This document shows, in pieces, positions 42,227 to 54,636 of a stretch of 64,000 nt of DNA. The DNA lies in NCBI GenBank assembly GCA_033296885.1, contig MU863884.1, positions 248,001 through 312,000 of the forward strand, read 5' to 3'. This stretch comes from Triangularia verruculosa (Eukaryota > Ascomycota > Sordariomycetes > Sordariales > Podosporaceae). The notes beneath the pieces were generated by a model, which was not told where the DNA came from, did no database searches, and saw only the letters and a list, made by a program, of their open reading frames with translations. A program made the translations under genes and the position numbers. The stretch's first letter is position 1. Each line of letters starts with the position of its first letter.

Positions 42227-42682
42227 TATTCTGACAACGACCGGTCGGGCTTTTGGTGTTCCTCGACTGGGTGCTAGTCAATGTTTAGGAAGGAAAAGGA
42301 CGAGAGTTAGTCTCATGGGGCGGTAATTTGTGTTTGACGAGGAGAGGTCGTATGGAGTAAAAGACTGGAAGTTGAGGTCGTCAAGTTTGTCAAAGCGTGT
42401 CTCTGGAAAACATAGGGTAGGAGATAGTGAGAATGACACATCTTTTGAGTGAATACCAAGAGATTCTCGGTTGGTGTTGTTCAGGAACACCTCCAGTGGC
42501 TGACCCCACTTATCAATTCTCCGAGACAATCGAAAGAAAGTGCCAAGCGTTATCGTGCACGGACCATATCAGGTGCATCCTCTAAACCTCATACACAATT
42601 TCTAGAAGGCTCATGCATTCATTTTACTTTTTTATTTTGGTCAGAAAAAGGGCTTGTCTATGGTATATCTGCGATGTCCCGC
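42227..42682. other. Intergenic region between head-to-tail genes
   Basis: About 455 bp: promoter of the nucleotidyltransferase gene and 3' UTR of CTP synthase. No further feature seen. Confidence 0.5.
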
Positions 42683-44926
<2,244 letters not shown>

Positions 44927-45871
44927 CTTGGATATCGATATATCGGCCGGTACTGGATACTCGAAGCTTGAGAGTTGGTGCCAAGTGATATACCCTCAAA
45001 ATTTTCGACGAGGGAGGAGGGCAAAAAAAGTACCCTTTTTTTGAGGGCCTGGAGGCGCGCACTTTTTTGTGGGGCAAGCGTTTTTTTGGTTTCAAACTCC
45101 ACGGTCCAGGTGGAGCGGGACGTGAGACAGAGCAGAGTCACGGCAGGCAGAGCAGCCAACATGCGTCATGATTGGCTGGCTGTAGTGAATACGAAGTCTT
45201 TCACTGCTCCTCTGATGCTCATACTGCTGATTACCTGAGAGGGTAGGTGACATGGATCTCCAGACCCAGACCCCAAGTCTGAATGGTGGCAAGAGCAGGC
45301 TTCGACGACTGGATTAGATTTGTTGGCGGAAAATTCAACAACATCTTGAGTGGCTTTTACCATTTCATCTCGAGCATCTGCAGCATGCCGAACAAACTGG
45401 CAAAACCTCTCCAGTTCGTGCCCCTCCATCGGGTCTCACTCTCGACTTACAAGGAGAGAAATTCTGGAATCAACCCCGCCAAACCTCGACCGTTCATGGT
45501 TCCTAGTGGTCTGTGCTTATTCGGACCTGGTCCCAGCTGTTTCCTGCCAAGCCTTCTGCGGCTGCCTTTTCTGCGGGCCCTTCCTTGGCCCTTTGTCATC
45601 CTTGGCCGCTGCCAGCCGTCGGCTTGTCCTGACCATCCAACTTCTTCGACAGGCTTCATTGGCAATTGACAACAAACAACCACCGTCGCTGCCCAGATAT
45701 TGACCCCTCCGCAACCAAGAAGTCCATCCGGATTCATCATTACCGAGCAAGATCCCACTGTCAGCCACTCTTTCGCGCCGTCGCTTCCCGTCGCGCTTTC
45801 GACCTCGATGACGACGTAGCGGACATCCGAACTGCTGTCCCTTTGTGTCCTTTGCAACGAAATATCACAAA
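44927..45871. other. Divergent intergenic region (CTP synthase / TFIIF alpha)
   Basis: About 945 bp shared upstream region. Contains an A7G...CT7 inverted repeat near 45026-45045 and pyrimidine-rich leader sequence before the TFIIF alpha ATG. ORFs here lack family features. Confidence 0.5.
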
Positions 45872-48102
45872 ATGAGCGCGCCACAGCAGCAGCCACCTGG
45901 ACCCCCCCGTCCCGCCGGCGGTGCCCCGACTTTCATTCGCCGCAAACCAAACACAGACCCCTTGAGACCGAGAGTCAAACCAAGAGCCAAACCCATTCAC
46001 GCGCTGCCTCCGAAGAACAAGGACGCCAAAAAGCTGGTCGATTCATCCGGTGAGCTCGATAAGGAAATCGAGCGAGAGTACGCCGGCAAGGTCGAGCAGT
46101 TGCGTCAGCAGCGCGCCCGCAATGGAGGTTGGTCTGACCAACCCGCCGGCAGCGTCCAGGAGTTTCCTTTGTTTACCACCAAGAAGTCCCTCCGCGAACA
46201 ACATTACCATGTCATGAGGTTGAACAATCAAATGGGCGGATCCGAAATCGACACAGATCTGTTGAACCAGGACCAATTCCCCCGGCCTGTCACGTTGCAC
46301 CGCCGCGACCCGCGCCTTCCTCCTGCTCACCGAATGGCCATGAAGCAGGACGATGTTCCAATGGATACCGACCAGCAACTTGAACTCGACCGTATCCAGA
46401 AGATGAAGGCTGATAAAGAGGCTCAGCGTGCCCTTGATCAAGCCCAGATGGCCCCGGTCACAAAGGATAGCAACCCTAAGCCGAAGGCCAACAACAAGAA
46501 GGAAAAGGCTTCCGCCTTTTACGGCAAGCACTCCGACGCACACAAGAAGCAGTCTGGGCTGCGCTACGAGGAGACACTCCCATGGCATCTCGAGGATGCC
46601 GAGGGCAAGGCCGGTGTGTGGGTTGGCTCTTACGTAGCCGGTCTTTCGGACAGCAATGTCGCGTTCGTTATCGATGGTGCGCGCTTTCGCATGATTCCCC
46701 TGGAGCGGTGGTACAAGTTCGATGAGAAGCCGAGATTTGACACGCTCTCGCTGGATGACGCTGAAAAGCTCATGTACGAGGTCAAAGAGGTCAAGCGATG
46801 GGTCATGAAGGACAAGGAGAGAGAGGAGAAGATGAAGGAGAAGCTCGAGACGAGAATGTTCCTCAACGGTCCCACCAGGGTCAAGACCGAAAGTGCTACT
46901 TCTCGCGCCGCTCGTGGGTCCGAGAGACAGGATGACTACGAGTTGGATATCTCTGGCGACGAATTCCAAGATGATGACGAGACTCCCGGCTTTGAGGCGG
47001 ATGACGAAGACACCAAGGAGTCGAAGGAGCGTGTCCGAAGAGAGCAGGTAGCTGCCAATCTATTCGGCGAAGGTGAGGAAGACAAGGTTGAGAAGGAGGA
47101 GAGGGAGAGGCAGTTGGAAAAGCTGAAGAGAAAGATGATTGGAAAGCAGACAATCAAGGGTTTGGTCAAGTTGGAGAAGGCCATGGATTATGACGATGGG
47201 TCTGAGAGCGACTCTAACAATCCGTTCACTGACTCGTCCGACTCGGATGACTCTGACGAGGAAGAGAAGAAGGAGGAGGAAGTCAAGAAGCCCGAGACTT
47301 CGGGCGCTAATAGCAAGGGGAACACGACGCCTTCTAAGAGCGCGTTGGCCGGCAAGAAGGGGAAGCTCAAGCGGCCTGGCTCTCCGGAGATGTCCGAATC
47401 TAGTGACATTGAGAATGCCCGGAAGAAGATGAAGACGGCCAAGGGCTCCGGTGTGCCGAGCCGGATGGGCACGCCGATCCCCGGCCGGCCCAAGGTCATG
47501 GCGGGCGCCACTAGTGACGGCGAAGCCACGGCAGGTGAAGGGTCTGACGGCGGCGCGATGCTCAAGAAGAAGCTCAAGCTGAAGGCGGGAGGACAGCGGC
47601 CGGGGGTTACACCCTCTGGTTCCAGGGCTGGCAGTCCTGCACCACCTGGTAGGCATTTTTAAGTTTTGTCTTGATCTCGTCTTTCGGTTTTTCTTTCGTC
47701 TCGTCTTTCAGTCTTTCTTTCGTCTCGCTTTTTTGTTCGTTTGTGGTATCACCTTTCAGTTTTTCTTTTCTTTCGTCTCTCCCAACGCAAAAAAACATGG
47801 AAGTTAACACAACCACAAAAACAGGCCAAGCAACAACAACTTCCAAAACAGGCACCCCATCCGCCGCCGGCAGCCCTCCTCCCCCAGGGGTGGCAAAGAT
47901 TACGACCCAAGAGATCCACGACGCGTTGTGCCGTCATCCGGATGGTATCTCGCTGCCGGCTTTCATGGAGCTCTGGCGCAGCAGGCTGGGCAAGCAGGGC
48001 GGTACTCAGAGGAACGAGTGGATCTCGATGGTGAAGAGCTGCTCGGTGTTTTCGCAGACGGATAAGCTGCTGAAGCCGAAGCCGGGGTGGAGGCCTACTT
48101 GA
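45872..48102 (+). CDS. TFG1: Transcription initiation factor IIF, alpha subunit (RAP74/Tfg1)
   Basis: Pol II general transcription factor subunit. Exon 1 is 45872-47648. A long intron ends at 47824 (or at 47851), and exon 2 runs to 48102; both acceptors are in the same phase. 684 residues with the first acceptor. The N-terminal half forms the triple-barrel dimerisation domain with TFIIF beta (EFPLFTTKKSLREQHYHVMR; LPWHLEDAEGKAGVWVGSY; FRMIPLERWYKF). A highly charged, acidic/basic linker follows. Exon 2 encodes the C-terminal winged-helix domain: ITTQEIHDALCRHPDGISLP, FMELWRSRLGK, NEWISMVKSC, which in RAP74 binds FCP1 phosphatase. Without the intron the frame stops at 47662 and this domain is lost. 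The start (MSAPQQQPPGPPRPAGG) is the first ATG with context CACAAAATG. Confidence 0.92.
47649..47824 (+). other. Long T-rich intron of TFIIF alpha with internal repeats
   Basis: About 176 nt, long for this locus. Contains tandem variants of TTTCTTTCGTCTCGTCTTTCAG and stays open in one frame that continues into exon 2. Donor GTAGGC; acceptors ACAG at 47824 and 47851 are both in phase, so alternative acceptor use would add or remove nine residues. Confidence 0.6.
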
Positions 48103-48940
48103 GCTTCTCTTGTATAATTACAGAACACTGGGGTCGGGGGTCGGGGGGGGGGGGGGGTTGGGGGGCAGGGCTAAATGAACAACAAAACGCGGTACTTTTT
48201 TTCTTGCCGGACTGGTCTCTTTTTTTTTTTCTCTTTTGCTTTCTTATAGACCGATAGTCGGGCAGGCAGACGAAACAAAGCAATGATTTTTCAAAACTTT
48301 CTTGTGCCTTGCTCACGTCGTGGACACATAAAAGTGATTAACAGTGCCCTTGTGAGATGAAGAATAACCCTCTAAATACGTTTCCCAGACCTTTTAATTA
48401 CATGTTCACGCCTTTACCTAACTAGATATCTTCAGGTCTATTACCGCTGTCCTTCTTGTTCGAAGGGCGTGTTCATATGTGTCAAGACATTTTTACCCTC
48501 TTTAAAGGTCCATAATCATCGTCCACGCACCCATCGAACATCTTTTCAGCCGTTTCGGCCATTTCACAAGACTTCTCTCATCCTTCAACTGTGAGTCGAC
48601 AAGATGGTAAATATGCACTTAACATTCTTCCTGATTTATCACTCACAAACTCTTCCATCAAGTCCTGTTCAAGTTGAGCGGGACAAGAAAGAGAAAAAAA
48701 AATATTGCGCTATCTGTATGCTACTAAAAATGCTGTATCATAATCTCCTAACTCATCAGAATCCCATCCATCATGCCCCATGTCAAAATGCCCCGTCACC
48801 AATGTAATCTATGTCGCTTCAACATGATCCTGACCATAATCGTGCTGTCATACCTCCAACCAACAATGTCCCGCCCACTCATGACGCTCAAGCAGATTAC
48901 ACCCCTATACAAAGGAAAAAGAGTCGTGTGGTGGCAAAAA
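48103..48940. other. Intergenic region with a G15 homopolymer
   Basis: About 840 bp between convergent coding regions. A G15 run lies at 48143-48157 in a G-rich tract, followed by T-runs. No gene supported; the CTCTTTAAAGG at about 48498 resembles the repeat word at 31140-31480. Confidence 0.5.
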
Positions 48941-49628
48941 TCAAATCAACTCAAACCCCCCCTCCACCACCACCGGCTCATCCTCCTCCCTCCTCTCGCT
49001 CGTCCCGCTCCTCAGCACCCTCCTCGCCCTCCTCCCCTTCACCGCCTCCCCATTCCCATCCACCACCTCATACTCCTTCGCCACCAGCCTCTCCGTCTCC
49101 TTGTTTGTTGCACTCTTCACAAACACCTCCAACGTCACCGGCCGATCCGGCGAGTCGTTCCTGTCAAACGAATACAAAAAATCTTCTTGCGGAGGCACCA
49201 CAGACGGGAGGTTGTTGGCCACGTCGTTGAGGTCGGCGGCCGAAATCTCCTTGGCGTGACGGTTGTTGATGGCGGAAATGGGCGTGTTCCAGTGGGGACG
49301 GCCCTTGACGATGTTTTGGCCTACTGTGAGCTTGCGGGTTTCGTGGTAACTAGTAATAAACAAGTTAGTTGGTGAGAGCTGGAGAGAGAGGGAAGAGGGG
49401 AAAAAAGTACCGATCAATGTATCGCTTCTCTGGCCTCATCTTGGCAATGTGCCCCTCGTTGGAGTACTTTACAGGCACGTCCTCGAACCAAGGCACTGTC
49501 GTCACCCCAGACAGAAAACGGCTTCCGTGCCGCCACTTGGTGCTGTGGTCCTTGACGCGCTTGCGCTCCTTGGCGCTGTGGCGGAGGTCACGCTCGTACT
49601 GGGGGGACTCGACGGTGAGGTTCGCCAT
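48941..49628 (-). CDS. Conserved fungal protein of unknown function
   Basis: Two exons, 49628-49411 and 49349-48941, with a 61-nt intron (GTACTT donor, CTAACTTG branch region, ACTAG acceptor) that splits an Arg codon and joins KRYIDR to YHETRKL; 208 residues. Conserved-looking blocks: KKWRHGSRF-like KWRHGSRFLSGVTTVPWFED, VKYSNEGHIAKMRPEKRYID, LTVGQNIVKGRPHWNTPISA and EDFLYSFDRNDSPDRPVTLE. No signal peptide, membrane helix or catalytic motif. The C-terminus is basic then acidic. The even, motif-dense sequence and clean splicing indicate a real, conserved protein, but I cannot assign a role. Confidence 0.75.
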
Positions 49629-52489
49629 TGTTGATGATGAAGTTTGTTGGAAATGTGGATGGTGAGAATGGGTATCGATGAAGGTAGATGCTGTAGTAGG
49701 CGATGGGGTATCTCGTGAAAGCGCAACGGCGGGCTAATGATATCCGCGAGATAAAAGCTTCAGGGATGGATGGTTAGGAGATGGTCAAAGATGATTGAAC
49801 AATCTATCGAGGTGCTAAGATGTGGGAAGAAGAAGAGGTGGGTAGGTATGCGGGAAAGGTTTCCAGGAAAGTTCCCCGAGGATATAATCGATGGTAAAGT
49901 TTACCGGTTGCCGGGTGAGGTGTGAAATGGATCCAAGTAGGTGGGTGGATGGGTGGGTGGGTGTGTAAGTGGTAGCTTCCAGTGTCCCTGACAAATGATG
50001 CAAGTGGTCTTTGTTGTTTCCTTGATTGTGGGTTGTTCAAACAGGTCAAGTGCTTCCAGGAGAGCGGCACTTTAAACAGCACAAAGAAGGCCCAGGCTCT
50101 CTCTCTGTCTTTCGGGACGCCGGCCGGGTGACTCAGATGAAGGCAGTGAGAAGGGCGTGTAATTGACAAGCCCCCTGCTGGCGAATCGCGATAAGATGCC
50201 GAGATGACGAAAAAGGAAATAGTAGCTGCAACGAGCCAATAGGATTTGAAAGTACAGCACGGAGGGCAACAAGAGCGTCTTGACACACTTGTTCTTTGAA
50301 GTTACAGAACAAGAAGGGGGAAGAGAAAGAGAGGCCTCAAGATACGAGGGCGCCGGACAGAAAGGAAGGCTTATACACTACTCAGTCAAGGAGGCTTATC
50401 GGCCAGTTTGGGAATGCCCAGGATCCATGTGAGGGTGTGGCCGCGTGTGGGGATGGGAGTGGGAATGACAAGTGACGACAGGTCGGCGTGTGACTCCTGA
50501 GCGCAGCAGCTGAGACTTGGACAGTGCTGAAGAGATATTCTTGGCTTCTTTCTCCTTGACCATGATGAAATATGGCCGGGCCAGGCCAGAGCAAGGCAGA
50601 CAAACCTGTTTAGCGGACCTGAAACACCACCAGCAGGGCCGTTTCCAAGCCATCTTGAGCGGCCTCGTCAGCAAACGGAAGCGGTCCATGTTCCCAGTGA
50701 TGCCCTAACAATGTTAGCGGGGACGGATATGGTGGAATCATCAAGTTCATGCCGGATGTCGAATGCCGGCCCATGCAGCACACCCTCTTCCCTCGGTTGC
50801 CCTGCAGAAGGATGATGCATCGACTGTCCGGTGTCTACTTGACAGCCACTGACGGGACTCGTGTTACCCACGGGCAACGACGTCTTGAAATCAGTGACCA
50901 CACCATGGCTCTCACGTCCAGCCCGTGGTGATGTTTCGACCAACTCGAGATGAACATGGTCAGGGTGAGAAGTGCGATTGGCAATCGGAGAAGTGGATGC
51001 CTCTTTGTGGAGAGCTGCAGGAACTCGCACAGCCGGACCCCGCCAAGCTCACGCTCCCGCTAACTGCATCACTATCCGTACACTAACATCTTCCCCCTTA
51101 GGGTCCCATGCCAGCGACATGTGCTCTCATAATCATCGATGGTTATTCGAATATTCCGGTTTCGTCCGTCTTATTCTACCGTCTACAAGCCTCGATCCGT
51201 CTACAAGCCTCGATCGGAATGCTCGCGTCAAGGCGTCTTCCGGACGAGTCCGATGACGCGATTCAGGCAGCCCCAAGTCCCTGAAGATCGCGGCCGGCAA
51301 GGTGCATTCCAAGCGTTTCCGATAAGATAAGGATAAGGATTAACGAACGTCATCCATCCATCCATCCATTTCCCCCCTATCGGATCTCGATAGCCTTGTC
51401 CGTGCTGTCTTCACCGCATCCTCAACCACTGTTTATCAAACGACTAAATACTACGCTTGCTGAATCTTGTTTGGCTTGGATTTCAATAATTACCAAATAG
51501 CAAAACCCCGTTTTGGCTCAAAGGAGAAAGAGAGAGGCACAGGGAAACGAAACGAAGTAACGGGGGTGTCGGCTGACCTCTCTGCCACGACCTCCTCCTC
51601 GTGGATGGGGTCTCATGTCATCATGGTCCATGAGCCTTTGACTCGGCCGCACCCTTTCGTACCGTAGTTCCCGAGGACCCCGCATTCTCCCATTCAGCTC
51701 ACACGTTGTCTCGGTCACGTTGTCTTGTCTCTCTCTGCGTATTGCACAGTGGAAAGTTATCGCCTCGGTATCCTATCTGTTATCGTTATGGACGCATCAC
51801 AGTTGCAGTGTGATGTCCTGGATAGACCTCAGGGGCGGCTATCGGGTTGCCGGATTGGAAGATGGCCGCATGTTGAATCTATGTGTCACGCCGGATGGAA
51901 GTGTTGGTGTGGGACGCAATATATTCTAATGCGAAATGTTGCAGACCACAGACTAAAGCCCGATGTTTGTTCCATCCATCACCGTATGGTGGAATTACTG
52001 TGTTTCGTATTGCAAAGCCAACAGCCCACGAGCAGCCGACCAGCTCAGTAATCGCTGTTCCTGTCAGATCACGGGTCCAATATCGGGCTCAGCTTCGCTC
52101 CCGCAACAGCGAACAACGCCGTCTTTTGGGGTGCTTAGGACTGCCTGGCTGTCCAGAGCTGACCAGACCCACGGAAAGGAGAAGATTGATGGATGTAGAT
52201 TTCCATTCCCTGACTGATGGACGTGGTTCAATGACAGTGACCTTGATGGCCTTATCGGCTTATCACCCCTTATCGACCCCTTATCAGTGATGTCACTCGA
52301 GCACCCAAACGCGCTGCAACGCGCCCAACCAGCGCAGCAGCGGCAGCCTTGTGGGGCGGAGCAAACCGCTGCACGACATCCAATTCCTATTGTCGCAACA
52401 CCACCACCGCCAAAATTTCGGCCATCACCCTCCTCACCAAACCCAACCTCACGCACACTGCGACAAACCCCAGTCGCCTCACAGTCAAG
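49629..52489. other. Long intergenic region without supported gene
   Basis: About 2.9 kb. ORFs are at most about 160 codons, overlap on both strands and show no family traits. Includes a tandem 18-bp duplication at about 51180-51216 (GTCTACAAGCCTCGATCC) and a CATC microsatellite near 51351-51370. Contains the promoters of the conserved unknown gene and of BUD13. Confidence 0.45.
51180..51216. repeat. Tandem 18-bp duplication
   Basis: GTCTACAAGCCTCGATCC is followed directly by GTCTACAAGCCTCGATCG, in intergenic DNA. Probably a recent slippage or repair product. Confidence 0.75.
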
Positions 52490-53569
52490 ATGTCAACCGA
52501 CAAAGCCTCCTACCTAGCAACCCACTACCTAACCGCCGACCCCCCCAAATCCACCTCCTCCTCCTCCAGCACCAAAAAACGAAAACGCTCCTCCAAATCA
52601 AAACCCCCCACCGCCCAAGTCAACAACCTCATCATCCAAGACGACGAGGACACCTGGGCCTTCCAACCCCCCCAAAACTCAGAAGACGAAGACGGCGACA
52701 TCCCCCTCGTCATCGCCGGGCACTCCGCCGAGTTCCGCAAAGCCAAAAAATCAGCCTGGTCCACCGTCGGCACCGCCGTCCTCCCCCCCCCAAAACCCCC
52801 CCAAAAAGACACCACCTCCAACCTCGCCGACGCCATCCTCGCCACAGCAAAATCCGATGCCGCCGCTCTAGCCCACGACTCCGACGATGACTCCTCCTCC
52901 CCCGAATCCCCCAAAATGTCCAACGGGATGAAACCAGGCCTCCAAAGCGCGGCGTCAATCACCGCCCAACTCGCCCAAAAAGCCCTCGAAGAAAAGGCCG
53001 AACTAGCCCGCCTCCAACAAGCCATGTCAGAATCAAAACAAAACAACAAACACAACAACGACGACGAAGACGAGGTCATCCTCCGCGACGCCACCGGCCG
53101 CCGAATCGACGTCTCCATGCGCCGCGCACAAGCCCGCCGGGAGCTCCAAGAAAAACAACGTGCCGAAGCAGAAAAACAACGTCTCCTAAAAGGCGACGTT
53201 CAAGTCCAAGAGGCAGAGAAACGGAGAGAACGACTAGAAGAAGCAAAACTGATGAAGCTGGCGAGGGGGAAGGATGACGAGGAGATTAATAGAGAGCAAA
53301 GGGAGGAGGGGAGGTGGAATGATCCCATGGCGCAGTTTTTGACCGAGACAGATATTAACAAACCCGGGAAGGGGGGGAAGAAGAAGAAGGGACTAAAAGG
53401 GAGACCGGTGTATAATGGTCCGGCAGAGCCGAATAGGTACGGGATTCGCCCCGGGTATAGGTGGGATGGGGTGGATAGGGGGAATGGGTGGGAGAAGGAG
53501 AGGTTTAGGATGTTGAACAAAAAGGAGATGAATAAGGGGTTGGAGTATGCGTGGCAGATGGATGAGTAA
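52490..53569 (+). CDS. BUD13: Pre-mRNA-splicing factor BUD13/CWC26 (RES complex)
   Basis: 359 residues, single exon. BUD13 with Snu17 and Pml1 forms the RES complex that helps splicing and retention of unspliced RNA in the nucleus. The conserved C-terminal half is clear: VILRDATGRRIDVSMRRAQA (about residues 200-220), coiled basic helices, then DPMAQFL, GRPVYNGPAEPNRYGIRPGY and RWDGVDRGNGWEKERF, the hallmark end of the family. The N-terminus is Ser/Lys-rich with EDTWAF-type acidic motifs. An upstream in-frame extension lacks an ATG in good context; the start MSTDKASYLATHYL follows CAGTCAAG. The coding strand is C-rich up to about 53200 and G-rich afterwards. Confidence 0.93.
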   Translation: MSTDKASYLATHYLTADPPKSTSSSSSTKKRKRSSKSKPPTAQVNNLIIQDDEDTWAFQPPQNSEDEDGDIPLVIAGHSAEFRKAKKSAWSTVGTAVLPPPKPPQKDTTSNLADAILATAKSDAAALAHDSDDDSSSPESPKMSNGMKPGLQSAASITAQLAQKALEEKAELARLQQAMSESKQNNKHNNDDEDEVILRDATGRRIDVSMRRAQARRELQEKQRAEAEKQRLLKGDVQVQEAEKRRERLEEAKLMKLARGKDDEEINREQREEGRWNDPMAQFLTETDINKPGKGGKKKKGLKGRPVYNGPAEPNRYGIRPGYRWDGVDRGNGWEKERFRMLNKKEMNKGLEYAWQMDE

Positions 53570-53797
53570 AGAGTGTAATGCTTGAGATGGTTGGAATGGA
53601 CATTGTGGATAGAGCATGGTAGTTTGGGAAATTTGGAAAAAGGCCTGTCGGCAGTAAGTTGTTTTGTTACAGGGTTGAAAGGCAGAGAGGAATATATATA
53701 CACCCCAAACATTTGAGAGGTAATGGGGTGTGTCTGTCACAAGGTATGTGGCATTTTTCCGGAAACAGAGTCAACATCAACAACAACAAGAACAAAT

Positions 53798-53871
53798 GGT
53801 TTCGTGGTGTAGTTGGTTATCACGTCAGTCTAACACACTGAAGGTCTCCAGTTCGAGCCTGGACGAAATCA
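53798..53871 (+). tRNA. tRNA-Val (AAC), intronless
   Basis: Folds as a full cloverleaf: acceptor GGTTTCG/CGAAATC (one G-U), D arm around TGTAGTTGGTTATCA (A box), anticodon stem TCAGT/ACTGA with loop CTAACAC (anticodon AAC), and T arm TCCAG-TTCGAGC-CTGGA (B box). Discriminator A at 53871. CCA is not encoded, as usual in eukaryotes. Confidence 0.97.
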
Positions 53872-53923
53872 AAGCCCATTATCTTTGGCCTCTCCCTCTT
53901 GTTAGCTCCAAGGGCTACCCTTA

Positions 53924-53947
53924 TTTTTTATGAAACTTTTTTTTTTT
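53924..53947 (+). terminator. Pol III T-run terminators
   Basis: T6 at 53924-53929 and T11 at 53937-53947 lie 50-75 nt downstream of the tRNA. They are the first strong T-runs on the coding strand and thus the likely Pol III stop. Confidence 0.6.
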
Positions 53948-54636
53948 GGTGGTGGCGGCGGTGGTGGAGTGATGTCCACTTTTTCTTTTTTTGTGGACCC
54001 TCCATACTACTACCATCATTTACACCTTCGTGCCCTTCCAGATAGATGGAGAATGAATAAAGGAAAGAGTTAAAACATGTTTCTTCCGCCAGTAAACTCA
54101 CAAAAAGCGTCCAAGATATTTCGAGCATGTTGACCCCAAGTCAAGGTATATGCTAAATGAAGGTCGACAACAGCTTCCCAACTTTTCCTTGAACGCTCTT
54201 GGCTTGCAACACCTTGCCCACAACCTTTATACACCTAATCAACCTTATCAAGTCACCAAGTCAAAAACACACACACTCACATATCACCCCAATCCAACAC
54301 CATCTACATCAATTAGCAAATATATTCGTTTTCCCCCTTCATATGTAACCACACCATCATAGTCCCCCCCCCCCCTTCCCTCCACCAAATCAACAGCAAC
54401 GAACTAAAACCATTTCAGATCAAAAAATAGCCATGATTCCCACCCATCTTTTCCCCCTTAGTTACCCCATTCCCAAAACGCCATTCAGTCCCTTCCCCAC
54501 CACCATAAAAATTCAACCCCCAACCAACCCAAAAACGCCTGCTCCATTCTGCAATGTTGTTGTGTCTCTTTGTGAGGAAAAAAAATAAATGCCATCAAAC
54601 ATCCCAACCCCCCTCTTTCTCACCCACACACTCCCC
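53948..54636. other. Intergenic region
   Basis: About 690 bp of 3' flank of SCC2. A C12-type tract lies near 54362-54375 and the rest is A/C-rich. No gene recognised. Confidence 0.5.

Noticed and set aside
47671..48102. Separate 143-codon gene downstream of TFIIF alpha
   Set aside because: Its second half is the RAP74 winged-helix domain and its first half is T-rich intron sequence; splicing joins it in phase to TFIIF alpha.
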